From: Stieleria magnilauensis
Lineage (GTDB): Bacteria > Planctomycetota > Planctomycetia > Pirellulales > Pirellulaceae
Assembly: GCA_007753675.1 (NCBI GenBank)
Contig: CP036432.1
Location: 10,015,381 to 10,079,380 of the forward strand
Direction: 5' to 3'
Length of the DNA stretch: 64,000 nt
Both the position numbers and the translations under genes were made by a program. Below are positions 9,032-19,076 of this stretch, in pieces. Below the pieces are notes generated by a model. The model saw only the letters and a list, made by a program, of their open reading frames with translations, made no database searches and had not been told where the DNA came from. Every line of letters begins with the position of its first letter. Position 1 is the stretch's first letter.

Positions 9032-12007
9032 TCACTCGTAGTCGCTCATTGGCACGCAGGCGCAGACCAGGTTGCGATCGCCATAGGTGTTGTCGATCCG
9101 ACCGACGGTCGGCCAGAACTTTGCATCGCGCAACCACGCTGTCGGCCAAGCCGCTTGATCACGAGTGTAGGGATGCGACCAGTCGTCGCCGCCGATTTCC
9201 TGCATCGTGTGGGGCGAGTTGCGGAGCGGGTTGTCTTCGCGATCCATCTCCCCATTTTCGATCGCTTCGATCTCTTTGCGAATCGCGATCAGCGCGTCAC
9301 AGAAACGATCCAGTTCGTCCTTGGATTCGCTCTCGGTCGGCTCGATCATCAGCGTTCCGGCAACCGGCCAGGACATCGTCGGCGCGTGGAATCCGTAGTC
9401 CATCAATCGCTTGGCGATGTCGTCGGTCTTGATGCCGGCGGATTTCTCAAAGCTGCGGCAATCGATGATGAATTCATGGGCGACGAATCCATTTGCATCG
9501 GTGTAGAGCACGTCGAAGTGCTCGCTGAGTCGTTTTGCCATGTAGTTGGCATTCAGGATCGCGACTTGCGTGGCTTTCTTCAGCCCCGCCGCTCCCATCA
9601 AGGCGATGTAGACGTAGCTGATTGTCAGAATGCTGGGGCTGCCGTAGGGTGCACCGGCGACCGGCCCGATCGCAAACTCGCCGGCGGAGTCGGGGCGTTC
9701 GACCGGGTGGCCGGGCAAGAACGGCACCAACTGTTTGGCGACGCCGATCGGTCCCATGCCTGGGCCGCCGCCGCCGTGCGGGATGCAGAACGTTTTGTGC
9801 AGATTCAAGTGGCAGACATCGGCGCCGCAGATTCCCGGGCTGGTCAAACCGACCTGGGCGTTCATGTTCGCACCATCCATGTAGACCTGACCGCCGTGCC
9901 GGTGAATCACGTCACACACTTCGCGGATCGTCGGTTCAAAGACGCCGTGCGTCGACGGATAGGTGATCATTAGTGCGGACAGGTGATCGGAGTGTTTCTC
10001 CGCCTTGGCCCGCAAGTCGTCCATGTCGATGTCGCCGCGATCGTCACACTTGATCGCGACCACCTTCATCCCCGCCATCACCGCAGACGCCGGGTTGGTC
10101 CCGTGGGCGGAGGTCGGGATCAGGCAAACATCGCGGACGTTTTCGCGACCTTCCGCTTTGGCCATCTGTTCGTGGTAGGCTCGAATCACAAGCAATCCGG
10201 CGTATTCGCCTTGCGATCCGGCGTTGGGCTGCAAGCTGACCGCGGCAAACCCGGTGACTTCGCATAGCCAGCGTTCCAGTTCGCGGAACATGTGCGTGTA
10301 GCCGCGCCATTGCACATCCGGGGCGAAGGGGTGGATGTTGGCAAACTCCGGCCACGTGACCGGAATCATCTCGCTGGTCCCGTTCAACTTCATCGTGCAC
10401 GACCCCAGCGGAATCATGCTATTGGCCAGCGAGAGGTCGCGGCCCATCAGTTTAAAGATGTAGCGCAGCAATTCCGTTTCACTGCGATAGTTGTGAAAGA
10501 CTTCGTGGTTCATGAAGGGCGTCGTGCGGGTGAACGATCCCAGGTCCAGCGTTCCATCCTCGGCGGCTTCGTTGACCAATGCATCGACGTCGAACCCGGT
10601 GTAATGGCCAAAGTTAAATGCGGCCAACAGGTCGGCGACCAAGCCGCGATCGGCGGTTTCATCGAGCGTCACGCCCAGGGTTCCGTCGTCGTATTCACGC
10701 AGATTGATCAGACGTTCGCGAGCGGCATCGGCAACCTGACGCGCCGCGTGGGTGCGGCCCTTGCCCAGTCGGATGCGGATGGTGTCAAAGATCGGTCCGT
10801 CGCCGAGCGTCTCGTGTCCCAGTCGTGCCAGCCCCTTGGCCAGGGCGGCGGTGTAGGCTTGGGTGCGGCGGCCGATCGCAGCGAGTCCTTCGGGGCCGTG
10901 GTAAACGCCGTAGAACGAACTGATGATCGCCAACAAGGCCTGCGCGGTGCAGATGTTGCTGGTCGCCTTGTCGCGCCGAATGTGTTGCTCGCGTGTTTGG
11001 ATGGCCATCCGCAGCGCCCGATTGCCATGAACGTCTTTGGAGATCCCGATGATGCGTCCGGGCAGCTTGCGGGCGTGTTTTTCGTGCGTCGAGATGTAAG
11101 CCGCATGCGGGCCGCCCAAACCCATCGGCACGCCGAAACGCTGCGCGCTGCCGACGCAGATGTCGGCGCCCCACTCGCCCGGCGGCGTTAGCAGGGTCAA
11201 GCCCAGGATGTCGGCCGCCGCGACAGTCATGCAGCCGGACTGTTTGGCTTTCTCGGCCACCTCGCGATAGTCCTCGATCCGGCCTTCGGTTGTCGGATAC
11301 TGGACCAACAATCCGCAAAGCCCCCCCTCGCCGTACTCGAAGTCGATCTCGTCGATAGGGCCGACCTTCAGATCGATCCCCAAACCCTCCGCACGCGTCG
11401 CCAGCAGCGCCAGGGTTTGCGGATGGCACGCGTCGCTGGCCCAGAACCCGGTCTTCTTGTGTGAGGCGATGGAGTAGCACATCGTCATCGCTTCGGCCGC
11501 CGCGGTCGCTTCGTCCAGCAGACTCGCCCCGGCCAAGGGCAAACCGGTCAGATCGGCGATCATCGTTTGAAAATTCAACAACGCCTCCAACCGCCCCTGT
11601 GCGATCTCCGCCTGGTAAGGGGTGTACTGGGTGTACCAGCCCGGATTCTCCAGCACGTTGCGAAGAATCACCGGCGGGGTCACGGTGTCGGTGTAGCCCA
11701 TGCCGATGCACGATCGATGAACTTTATTTTTTCCGGCGATCGTTTTCAGGGCCGAAAGAAACTCCCGCTCACCACGCGCTTCGGGGATATCCAGCTCTCT
11801 GCCGAGCCGAATGTCGGCCGGAACCGTCGCATCGGAGAGCCCGTCGAGTGACTCAAACCCGACCGTCGCGAGCATCATTTCCAGGTCCGCTTCGGATGGC
11901 CCGATGTGTCGTTTGGAAAACCCATCCGCAAAGTTCAGGATACGGGTGGCGGCGGAGCCATTGGCTTGCATTTCGCTCAAAGAGGGCTTGGTGGACGCGA
12001 TGCTCAT
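9032..12007 (-). CDS. gcvP: Glycine dehydrogenase (decarboxylating), P protein
   Basis: 991 residues, the length of the fused single-chain P protein found in many bacteria and eukaryotic mitochondria. It decarboxylates glycine and passes the aminomethyl group to lipoyl-GcvH in the glycine cleavage system. The N-terminal half shows [14 protein letters not shown] and [30 protein letters not shown] (first pieces of conserved blocks); the C-terminal half shows [14 protein letters not shown] and the PLP lysine K738 in [18 protein letters not shown]. Motifs are intact and no frameshift is seen. GcvT, GcvH and GcvL genes are not in the window, and no glycine riboswitch was recognised in the roughly 100 bases upstream. 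Confidence 0.97.
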   Translation of the reverse strand: MSIASTKPSLSEMQANGSAATRILNFADGFSKRHIGPSEADLEMMLATVGFESLDGLSDATVPADIRLGRELDIPEARGEREFLSALKTIAGKNKVHRSCIGMGYTDTVTPPVILRNVLENPGWYTQYTPYQAEIAQGRLEALLNFQTMIADLTGLPLAGASLLDEATAAAEAMTMCYSIASHKKTGFWASDACHPQTLALLATRAEGLGIDLKVGPIDEIDFEYGEGGLCGLLVQYPTTEGRIEDYREVAEKAKQSGCMTVAAADILGLTLLTPPGEWGADICVGSAQRFGVPMGLGGPHAAYISTHEKHARKLPGRIIGISKDVHGNRALRMAIQTREQHIRRDKATSNICTAQALLAIISSFYGVYHGPEGLAAIGRRTQAYTAALAKGLARLGHETLGDGPIFDTIRIRLGKGRTHAARQVADAARERLINLREYDDGTLGVTLDETADRGLVADLLAAFNFGHYTGFDVDALVNEAAEDGTLDLGSFTRTTPFMNHEVFHNYRSETELLRYIFKLMGRDLSLANSMIPLGSCTMKLNGTSEMIPVTWPEFANIHPFAPDVQWRGYTHMFRELERWLCEVTGFAAVSLQPNAGSQGEYAGLLVIRAYHEQMAKAEGRENVRDVCLIPTSAHGTNPASAVMAGMKVVAIKCDDRGDIDMDDLRAKAEKHSDHLSALMITYPSTHGVFEPTIREVCDVIHRHGGQVYMDGANMNAQVGLTSPGICGADVCHLNLHKTFCIPHGGGGPGMGPIGVAKQLVPFLPGHPVERPDSAGEFAIGPVAGAPYGSPSILTISYVYIALMGAAGLKKATQVAILNANYMAKRLSEHFDVLYTDANGFVAHEFIIDCRSFEKSAGIKTDDIAKRLMDYGFHAPTMSWPVAGTLMIEPTESESKDELDRFCDALIAIRKEIEAIENGEMDREDNPLRNSPHTMQEIGGDDWSHPYTRDQAAWPTAWLRDAKFWPTVGRIDNTYGDRNLVCACVPMSDYE

Positions 12008-12220
12008 CGGAGAGTGGTTCTTCGTTGCGCGGGAAGAATTTGAAGAGTCCTATCGTAGAACAGCGAGAAGATTGTGTCAGTGGGCTAAATGGCCGAAAGG
12101 CTGGGGATCGGTGGCGAGAGGTCGCGGGTGAAGGGGCCTTCACTTGTCGTCAATTTTGGCGATGCCGTGCACTAATGCACCGTTTACGAATGAGCTACCG
12201 TTTTAGCGGAACGGCGCGAG

Positions 12221-12336
12221 CGGGCTGTCGGTTTAAGCCCGCATGCGTTAGCAAGGGGCCACGCGGCGCCCCTCGCTCACGCGTCGGGCTAACGTCATCG
12301 CGTTGATTTCGGCACATCGACTAAACCGACAGCCCG
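12221..12336. repeat. Dispersed palindromic repeat, copy 1
   Basis: The ends are 15-bp inverted repeats (CGGGCTGTCGGTTTA at 12221-12235 and its complement at 12322-12336). The core (12236-12304) contains GCGTTAGC, then GGGGCCACGCGGCG and CCCTCGCTCACGCGTCGGGC. A second copy with nearly the same core lies at 44335-44453 inside a gene. The gap between gcvP (12007) and the next start (12556) is 548 bases; apart from this repeat and the adjoining half-copy at 12351-12383 I see no gene in it. Confidence 0.85.
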
Positions 12337-12350
12337 CGAGCCGTCCGGTA

Positions 12351-12383
12351 CCTCAAGACCGGAGGGCTTGCGTCCTACCGCTA
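12351..12383. repeat. Half copy of the GCGCGAGCCCTCCGGT repeat family
   Basis: Contains CCGGAGGGCTTGCG followed by TCCTACCGCTA, the reverse complement of the arm found in full palindromes at 39735-39868 and 29360-29431. Only one arm is present here, directly after the copy-1 repeat. Confidence 0.65.
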
Positions 12384-12555
12384 CCCGTCAATCAGTCCGA
12401 TCCGAATCGGCAATCACCGCTTGGCCCGGCCCCCTTTTTTTAAATTCGCCTGTCACAGAAGCTCGCTTCGTCCGCTTGTTAGACTGAAGCCTCGGTCGCC
12501 TTGGTTCGCCGAGCGCCGTGCACAGAACTCTCTCCGTCAGAAATCGAGGAAGTCG

Positions 12556-12864
12556 ATGAATCGATACCGCATGTGGTTCTTTGCCGCTGTCGTCGTGGTG
12601 GGCACAATCAATCTGGGTGACGCGGGGACAGCCACCGCTGGTCGCGGGTTCCGCCTCTTTCGCGGCCGCGCACTGAATGCCCCACGCACCTATTCGCCCA
12701 GGCAATCCGGTTCGACGTGGCGAAAGAACTCCGGGTGGTCTCGGCAGTCGCAGCCGAGTGCGAACGGCCCACGTATCAAGGGCTCGCACGACTGGCCCGG
12801 CGCCATCGGTGCTCCGCCGCCGAACTACAAGTTCTTCCAGGACGTCAACGGTTACTGGAGGTGA
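12556..12864 (+). CDS. Small secreted basic protein, unknown
   Basis: 102 residues from ATG 12556, chosen because a signal peptide starts there (MNRYRMWFFAAVVVVGTINLGDAGTATA) and AGGAAG precedes it. The mature part is Arg/Ser/Pro-rich (FRLFRGRALNAPRTYSPRQ) and ends with GAIGAPPPNYKFFQDVNGYWR. No family is recognised. Its last 20 bases overlap tail-to-tail with the convergent lyase-like gene (12845). Confidence 0.6.
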   Translation: MNRYRMWFFAAVVVVGTINLGDAGTATAGRGFRLFRGRALNAPRTYSPRQSGSTWRKNSGWSRQSQPSANGPRIKGSHDWPGAIGAPPPNYKFFQDVNGYWR

Positions 12865-14347
12865 CCATCGGGCCGATGTACCGCCTCGCAATCACCACGT
12901 TGTCAATGAACACGTGTTGGTCGTGGGGCGAGGCGAGTTTGCCGCCGTGATAAACGTTCATCCAAACCTGTTCGATTTTTAGTTCGTCGGTGAGACGAAA
13001 TCGGATGTCGGTTTTCTCAAACGCCATGCGGCCATCGACCCAAGCCTTCAAGACACCATCTTTTTCGCCGGGCGTATTGAGGCGACAGTATTGCTCGATC
13101 GCATACCAGCGATTCCGCTGCAAGTAGCCTCGGTAGTCCTTGTTCCAGATCCAGTTGGTGCCGTAGGAACCTTCCATGTCGGCATGGTAACAATAGAAAC
13201 CGACCGGTGTGGTTGCACCGAGCGGGTTGCCGTCCGGAACGGTCATGCGAAACAGCCCCCGCGCCGACCATCCGTTGATGCCGTCGCTCTTTCGCCCGCC
13301 CCAGCCCCCGCGGTTGTAGGTGCCACTGATCCCTGGCATCTTGCCGCCTTGAAGGGTTTGGTTCCAATCGTCACCCAACCGCAGGTAGTAACGAAAGTAA
13401 ATTGCTTCGGGCTCGGCGCCGGTTTCCTGGCCGAACTTGTAGGTCGTGTTGAGCGCGGTCAGCGCCCCCTTGGCGATGCGTGATCGCAACGCGCGGCCTT
13501 GCAGGGCATCGAAGTATTGAAATGTCGTGTCGGCAGCGATCGTATCGATTTTGTCCTTCGGCTCCGCGACAGTCCATTCGTCGTGCCAGTCTTCGCGTTC
13601 AAACCCCGTTGCGAAGACGACGTCGGGATCGGCTTGGATGCCCCGATCGTCCTGGTACTTGGCCGCAAGTCCCAACACCGGTGGCGTCGGCGGTTCGTCG
13701 TGTCCCTGCCCGCAACGAAACACACTAATGGTTGCCGATCCATATTGCTCGGTCGCATGCAGGACCAACGTTGCCGCGGAGATCGCACCCAAAGCGGCGA
13801 GTTGGTCCGAATCAAATCGGACCAACAGATGCTCCGGTGCGACGGAAACTCGCAGTTGATCCGCCTGGCCTTGGCAACGATACGTCGACGCGGTCAGGTA
13901 GGTATCGGCGGTAGCAGCGAGCGTGATGATTCCGCCCTCGCCGTTGACCTCAAGCACCGGACGCAGCGGCGCGTCGGGGCTTTCGCGACTGGCGAAGACG
14001 ATCCGCCCCCGACCGTCAGTGACGCGCAAGAACAGTCCCTTGTTTGGAAACCTGTTGGCCGTCCAGTCTTTCACCAACGTCGTGACGTCCCAGCGCACCG
14101 ATTTGCGTGTGTCGTCATCGATCACTTCGCTCACCGCGTACGCCACATCGCCTTGTTCGGTATCGTTCGCATCGCGCCAATCACCCATGAAATGGTGCCA
14201 AGGCAAAAGCGCCGCTCGGTTATAGTGCTCGCGATTGGCCCCGTCGTTCTGCACTGATGAGCCTTCCACCCAGTCCGCACGCTCGGCAAGTGCTGGGACT
14301 GCAATGGCGATGGCAACGAGCAGGAGAACATGTCTGGCGAAGTGCAT
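12845..14347 (-). CDS. Secreted polysaccharide-lyase-like protein with DNRLRE/CBM96-like domain
   Basis: 500 residues from ATG 14347, where a signal peptide begins (MHFARHVLLLVAIAIAVPALA). Residues about 25-235 resemble the DNRLRE/CBM96 beta-sandwich (VRWDVTTLVKDWTANRFPNKGLFLRVTDG in parts). Residues about 240-500 resemble a jelly-roll lyase of the PL14 type: FRYYLRLGDDWN, GGKMPGISGTYNRGGWGG, DGINGWSARGLFRM, FYCYHADM. Such enzymes cleave uronate polysaccharides such as alginate by beta-elimination. The open frame continues upstream into a cytochrome fragment (14348-14728), so a longer fusion product cannot be excluded. The fold is a good guess, the substrate is not known. Confidence 0.65.
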   Translation of the reverse strand: MHFARHVLLLVAIAIAVPALAERADWVEGSSVQNDGANREHYNRAALLPWHHFMGDWRDANDTEQGDVAYAVSEVIDDDTRKSVRWDVTTLVKDWTANRFPNKGLFLRVTDGRGRIVFASRESPDAPLRPVLEVNGEGGIITLAATADTYLTASTYRCQGQADQLRVSVAPEHLLVRFDSDQLAALGAISAATLVLHATEQYGSATISVFRCGQGHDEPPTPPVLGLAAKYQDDRGIQADPDVVFATGFEREDWHDEWTVAEPKDKIDTIAADTTFQYFDALQGRALRSRIAKGALTALNTTYKFGQETGAEPEAIYFRYYLRLGDDWNQTLQGGKMPGISGTYNRGGWGGRKSDGINGWSARGLFRMTVPDGNPLGATTPVGFYCYHADMEGSYGTNWIWNKDYRGYLQRNRWYAIEQYCRLNTPGEKDGVLKAWVDGRMAFEKTDIRFRLTDELKIEQVWMNVYHGGKLASPHDQHVFIDNVVIARRYIGPMVTSSNR

Positions 14348-14728
14348 GAGCTGGATCAATGAATCAAGGCAGTGAGTAGGGAAATTTTTTTGGTAGGAAG
14401 ATTTTCGCGGTAGGAAGATTTTTGGGAACGCGTTTGGCATTTCGACCGTTTCGTAGCGCAGCGCGTTCAGGATCAAGCTGTCGTTCAATTCGCCTGGAAC
14501 GACCGCATCTCCGGTGTCGCCTCCACAGCGAATGCCCTCGCGAGTATCCAGCAACAAGCCGCCTTCGGGTTCCTTGGACGTCGCCGAATGGCACTGGTAA
14601 CAATGTTCGACCAGCACCGGGCGAATCTTCGTTTCGAAGAACGCCTCCTGTTCGGGACTGTCGGCTGCCGGCAACAAGGGAGCCAAGAAGCAACATGCCG
14701 CGAGAGCAACGATGGGGCGGGTACGCAT
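14348..14728 (-). pseudogene. Truncated planctomycete cytochrome c (PSCyt1) fragment
   Basis: Starting at ATG 14728 there is a signal peptide (MRTRPIVALAACCFLAPLLPAA) and a typical PSCyt1 module: FFETKIRPVLVEHCYQCHSA with the CxxCH haem motif, then LLLDTREGIRCGGDTGDAVV and LILNALRYETVEMP. The module breaks off exactly where the conserved EMPP...W segment should follow and runs into sequence made by two tandem repeats (14392-14422). The large PSD1 remainder is absent. The frame stays open into the lyase gene. It is most simply the remnant of a deleted PSD1 gene. Confidence 0.65.
14392..14422. repeat. Tandem GGTAGGAAGATTTT repeat
   Basis: Two copies of the 14-mer at 14392-14405 and 14409-14422, separated by CGC, at the junction of the cytochrome fragment and the lyase gene. 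Confidence 0.7.
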
Positions 14729-14979
14729 GGCGTCGTGGAGGTAGGATGGCAGGCAACCGATCGCCGTGCCGCGTGACGCTTCGATCCTCGTGATCCAACC
14801 CGTCCAGTATACCCATGTCGACGTCGGCTCCGTGCACGACGCGGAGAAAACCTCAGATTCGCCTGCAGATCGACTGCGGATCACTTTTCTGAAGGTGTGG
14901 TCGGTCGCAGAGTATCATGGGGTGGCGGATCGAGAATCCGCACTTTTTTTGAGAACGCCACAACCGCGAGCGATTGACC

Positions 14980-15300
14980 ATGCCACTTGACATCACCAGC
15001 TTGATCGTGGGCGGACTGTTCGGGGCGTTGGTCGGCGTCGCCTTGGCGGTTCCCCGGGTGGGACGCATCTTGGCGTGCGTCGTCTCGGTCGTCCTGTTTA
15101 CCACTGGCGCCGGATTCTTGATCTGGGCGGGCTCGGCCCTGATCAGCGGCGAAGAACTGCGGCCGATCGATTGGAACCCGCTCTACGTCGCCTCTGCCGC
15201 GGAAGCCCTGGGTGTCGGCGGCGGGCTGTTGATCGGCGGCATCCTGGTCTTGGTGCTGGCGTTGTCGCTTGGCGGCAAGGGCGTGCCGCGACGACTTTAG
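14980..15300 (+). CDS. Small integral membrane protein, unknown
   Basis: 106 residues from ATG 14980 (a TTG two codons earlier is possible). Three hydrophobic segments are visible: ITSLIVGGLFGALVGVALAV, ILACVVSVVLFTTGAGFLIW and GVGGGLLIGGILVLVLALSL, with a short basic tail. Gly-rich helices suggest tight packing. No family is recognised. It lies alone between the divergent cytochrome fragment and the sigma-factor gene. Confidence 0.6.
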   Translation: MPLDITSLIVGGLFGALVGVALAVPRVGRILACVVSVVLFTTGAGFLIWAGSALISGEELRPIDWNPLYVASAAEALGVGGGLLIGGILVLVLALSLGGKGVPRRL

Positions 15301-15432
15301 GAATGCTTCGCGAGCGATTGACCGGACGCGGGTCGAAAAAAATGTGTTCGCGTTCATTTTTTTTGGTCGCAAAAGCGTCCGTCGCCGCCTCTCGTTTTTC
15401 GGAAACGAGATCTGACGCGTTGAGGTTCGGGT

Positions 15433-16083
15433 GTGCAAAGCAATTCTGACTTGATTCAGGCGGTGACGGACCGCAACGACCAGCAGGCGTTCGCACAGAT
15501 TGTCTCGCGGTACGAGCGGCTGGTGTGGACCGTGGCCTGGGGAGAACTCCAGGATTACCACGCCACGCAAGATGTCACTCAGGAGACCTTCTTGATCGCC
15601 CACCGGCGAATGTCGGAGTTGCGCGATCCGGATGCGGTCGGCTTTTGGCTATCCAAGATCGCACGTCGCGAGGCGCAGCGGACACGAAAACGCACGCCGA
15701 TCACCCGTCCGATCGAAGCGCTGAATCCGGTCGACGATCAGCCTGCCAAAGCAGTTGATCTGGCCGACAAGTCGCTGCTCGATGCGGTCGCGGCGTTGCC
15801 CGAGCACGAGCGTGTGGTCACGGTCCTTCGTTTCTTTGACGGTCATCCGGTTGTCGAGATCGCGAGACTCACCGGCCGCCCATCACTTTGCGACCGACCA
15901 GATTCGGACATTGCCGCCGACGTCGCCGGTGACCATCCAGCGGGCGTCGTCGCTGATCGCCAGATCACGAATGCTCATCGGATGACTGTTTTCCACCATC
16001 GCGCCGGTTCGGCCGGTGATCAGATTAGAAAACGCGATCTGCTCGTCGTTGCCGACGGTGATGATCCGTTGGTCGGAGGGTGA
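15433..16083 (+). pseudogene. ECF-type sigma factor, truncated in region 4
   Basis: Starts at GTG 15433. Residues 1-95 match sigma-70 region 2 (DRNDQQAFAQIVSRYERLVWTVAW, DVTQETFLIAHRRMSELRDPDAVGFWLSKIARREA). Region 4 begins (LLDAVAALPEHERVVTVLRFFDGHPVVEIARLTGRP) but stops being homologous at about 15883, in the middle of the DNA-binding helix-turn-helix. The remaining 67 codons to 16083 are simply antisense to the WD40 part of the convergent kinase gene. The recognition helix is missing, so it is unlikely to bind a -35 element normally. In planctomycetes this sigma type often accompanies Ser/Thr kinases. Confidence 0.75.
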
Positions 16084-19050
16084 AAACGTGACCGCCGTGA
16101 TCGGTCCGGTGTGCACCTCGATTTCTCTGGCGACGTTCGACAAGTCACTCCGATACAGATGAACGGTGCCCCGGGCGTCGCCGATCGCGATCTGGGATGA
16201 ATCGCTGGACCAGGCGACGCAGTGCAACGATTTGCCGAGTTCGGTCCGCGCAAGCTCCGTCTGCTCGGCCACGTCGATCAGCACGGCAAGGCCGTTGGCC
16301 GAAACGGCGACGGCCCGCTGCCGGTCGCTTGATAATCGCAACCCGCGAACCACGCCGCCCAGAGCGACGACCCCAGTGCTGGAATCGGCTTTGGTCAAAT
16401 CCCAAAGTCGCACGCCGCCGTCGAATCCGCCGGTCCAGGCACTCAAGCCGTCATCGGCCAGTTCGATCTGAGAAATCGACTTGTCGGTCGCCATGCCGCA
16501 CATGCGGATCTTTCCCGTTTCGGAATTCCAAATCAGGATGCGACCGTCGGTGGTGCCGAAGGCGATCCGATTACGATCGCCGGACGCGGAGGCACAGGTC
16601 AGGGTCTCCGGCAAGGTGTGATTACCGGGCGGAGCGTCCGTTTCGCCGGGGATCGTCCGCAACAATCGGCCCGACCCCCGATCCAAGACACTCGCCGGCC
16701 CCGTCGCATGACAGACGACGATGGATTGATCGACGAGTGTTAGATCGGTGATCACCCCGCGTGACATTTGAACCATATCCGGCCGGACGTCGTCGACATG
16801 CAGTGAGATGACGCCGCCGTCACCGCCGCCGAGCAAGATGCGGTCGGAACCGGTGTCGATGGTGAAATGTCCGATGCCTTGAAAGTAGTGATGGCACTCT
16901 CGGACGGTCAAATTCGGTAGCCGCCAGATACCTAGTTGGCCGTAAAGGTTCGTCGTGACGAGGGCGTTTTTTGCGTCCCAGAATTCAAGATCCACGACGG
17001 GACCATGGTTGGTCGTGATTCGCCGGATGGATTCAGGGTCGTCGATGCGTCCGACCAAAAACCGGTTGTCTTGAGTCCCCGCGGCGAACAGCGTGGCGTC
17101 GGCATTGGTGTCCAGTGAGAGGATCGGAAACGCGTTTTTGGCGATCTCATCGCAACGCCCCGACGTGAGGTCGCAGCGGATGATTCGTCCCGTTTCGTCG
17201 CCTGTCACGATTCCCTCGCGGCCCAGGAAATCGGCGGCACGGATCGTCGATGTCGAGACCGTGTGGGATGCATCCATCGCTCCGGTGTCGGATGTCCAAA
17301 CGATGACGTTTCCGTTGTCACCGGCCGACAACAGTTTCGCGCCGTCGGCGGAAAAACGAATCACTTCGATGGCAGATCCATGGTCCAATGGTCGCATCGG
17401 TGCGGCCGCCGCGCCGATCGTTTTTAAATAGACTTTGCCGTGTTCCCCGCCCCACGCCAGGCGATGGCTGGAGTTCGCGAAATCGACGCAACGAAGTTGC
17501 TTTCCCTTTTCACGAAACCGATAGACGATCCGCTTGGTTTCGGTGTCCCACACCAACAGCGTCCGAAGTCCTGTCGCGGCGATCAGCCGTCGGTCGTCGG
17601 AGATCGCGACGTCGGTGATCATTTCGACGTGACGAAGAATCTCTTGATACCGGTCCTCGATATTGCGCAGTAGACGAAACTCGACGTCACCGAATGGTCG
17701 CAGCTGGTTGATCGAACGCTGGGCCAGACGATGATTGCCGGCAGCCATCGATTTGAATGCCAATTTGGATTCGGCATCGTGAAGCATCTGCTTGGAGTAC
17801 GCGATTTCTTCTTGGAGTTGCTCACGCGACCGTTCGACCTGTTTCCTGGCGATCACTTCCTGTTGTCGATTGTGCTCGGCCCGACGCCATTGCCATGTTA
17901 CGCCGGCCAATCCGATCGCGATCGCGGCGATCAATCCGGCCACGCTGGCCGTCGTTGCCGGATAGCGGCGGCACCGTCGAAAGAAATGTTCGATCCCCGA
18001 CACCGGTCGTGCAAGGATAGGATCTCCGTTGAGAATCCGTTGCAAGTCATCGGCCAACTCCGCCGCCGTTTGGTAGCGCCGTTCGGGGTCTTTCTCCAAG
18101 CACTTCAGGCAAACGGTATCCAAGTCGGCGGGGACGCTTTGATTGAGCATCCGCGGCGGTTGCGGATCGGTGTGGATCACGTGGTGGATCAGCATCCGCG
18201 AACTGCCGCGAAACGGCTTTTCGCCCGTCGCCAGTTCGTACAGGATCACGCCCAGAGAATAGATGTCGCTGCGGCGGTCCGCGTCGCGTGAATGCCCGGC
18301 CGCTTGTTCGGGCGACATGTAGGCCGGCGTTCCGATGATCGAGCTTTCGTTGGAAATCGTCTCGTCGCTGTCGGAGTGTTTGGCGATGCCGAAATCATTG
18401 ACATGCGGATTTTCATCGTGGTCCAACAGGATGTTGCCGGGTTTCAGATCGCGATGAATGATGCCCTTGCCGTGGGCATAGTCGACCGCGCGTGCGACCC
18501 GCAGCATGATCTCGGCGGTCCACTTGTGATTGGTCGGCCCCGAGGTGATGCACTCCTTCAGCGTCACGCCATCGATCAACTGTGAAATGATGTACGGCTT
18601 GCCGTCCAGGTCGGCGACATCGTAGATCGAGACGATGTTGGGATGTTCGAGTGCCGCCGCCGCGCGGCCTTCGTGAATGACGCGTTTGTATTGGTCATCC
18701 CCTCGGTCGGACGAACGCGGCAGCGCGGCTTTGATCGCAACGAATCGCTCCAACCGCAAGTCTTCCGCTTTGTAGACCGTTCCGAAACCGCCCGAGCCGA
18801 GCTTGCTGAGGATGCGGAAGTTGCCCAAGACATGGTCACCGTCGGCATTGAGCGTGATCGTCTCGCCCAACAGCGAATCACTGTTTTCGCTGATCGTCTC
18901 TTGCTGTTCGCCGCCGTTGCGACGGGTCCGTTTGGCGAGACCCAAAAAATCGTCGCTGCTGGACGGCAGATCGCTATCGTGCAAGAACGTCGATGGACGT
19001 TCCTCGTCCGGCTCGCCCTGGTCGTCGTCGTGGCTTGGTTCGGCTGGCAT
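15883..19050 (-). CDS. Transmembrane Ser/Thr protein kinase with C-terminal WD40 repeats
   Basis: 1055 residues. Acidic N-terminus, then a PknB-type kinase domain at about 76-345: glycine loop GSGGFG 85-90, ATP lysine K107, alphaC glutamate E127, HRDLKPGN 199-206, DFG 219-221, and APE-like MSPEQA near 245. A juxtamembrane basic patch and one membrane segment follow (about 365-387), then a coiled coil (RKQVERSREQLQEEIAYSKQML), then about 600 residues of WD40 propeller (VLVWDTET-, NVIVWTSDTG-, VRLWDLTKA-, VRIWSVAK-type blades). All catalytic residues are present. The propeller is predicted to be extracytoplasmic. Convergent with the truncated sigma-factor gene. Confidence 0.92.
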   Translation of the reverse strand: MPAEPSHDDDQGEPDEERPSTFLHDSDLPSSSDDFLGLAKRTRRNGGEQQETISENSDSLLGETITLNADGDHVLGNFRILSKLGSGGFGTVYKAEDLRLERFVAIKAALPRSSDRGDDQYKRVIHEGRAAAALEHPNIVSIYDVADLDGKPYIISQLIDGVTLKECITSGPTNHKWTAEIMLRVARAVDYAHGKGIIHRDLKPGNILLDHDENPHVNDFGIAKHSDSDETISNESSIIGTPAYMSPEQAAGHSRDADRRSDIYSLGVILYELATGEKPFRGSSRMLIHHVIHTDPQPPRMLNQSVPADLDTVCLKCLEKDPERRYQTAAELADDLQRILNGDPILARPVSGIEHFFRRCRRYPATTASVAGLIAAIAIGLAGVTWQWRRAEHNRQQEVIARKQVERSREQLQEEIAYSKQMLHDAESKLAFKSMAAGNHRLAQRSINQLRPFGDVEFRLLRNIEDRYQEILRHVEMITDVAISDDRRLIAATGLRTLLVWDTETKRIVYRFREKGKQLRCVDFANSSHRLAWGGEHGKVYLKTIGAAAAPMRPLDHGSAIEVIRFSADGAKLLSAGDNGNVIVWTSDTGAMDASHTVSTSTIRAADFLGREGIVTGDETGRIIRCDLTSGRCDEIAKNAFPILSLDTNADATLFAAGTQDNRFLVGRIDDPESIRRITTNHGPVVDLEFWDAKNALVTTNLYGQLGIWRLPNLTVRECHHYFQGIGHFTIDTGSDRILLGGGDGGVISLHVDDVRPDMVQMSRGVITDLTLVDQSIVVCHATGPASVLDRGSGRLLRTIPGETDAPPGNHTLPETLTCASASGDRNRIAFGTTDGRILIWNSETGKIRMCGMATDKSISQIELADDGLSAWTGGFDGGVRLWDLTKADSSTGVVALGGVVRGLRLSSDRQRAVAVSANGLAVLIDVAEQTELARTELGKSLHCVAWSSDSSQIAIGDARGTVHLYRSDLSNVAREIEVHTGPITAVTFSPSDQRIITVGNDEQIAFSNLITGRTGAMVENSHPMSIRDLAISDDARWMVTGDVGGNVRIWSVAK

Positions 19051-19076
19051 GGCAGGTTGCGGCAGCGTGGGAGGAC

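Noticed and set aside
12008-12130. Possible glycine riboswitch before gcvP
   Set aside because: No recognisable tandem aptamer consensus could be found on the minus strand in this stretch.
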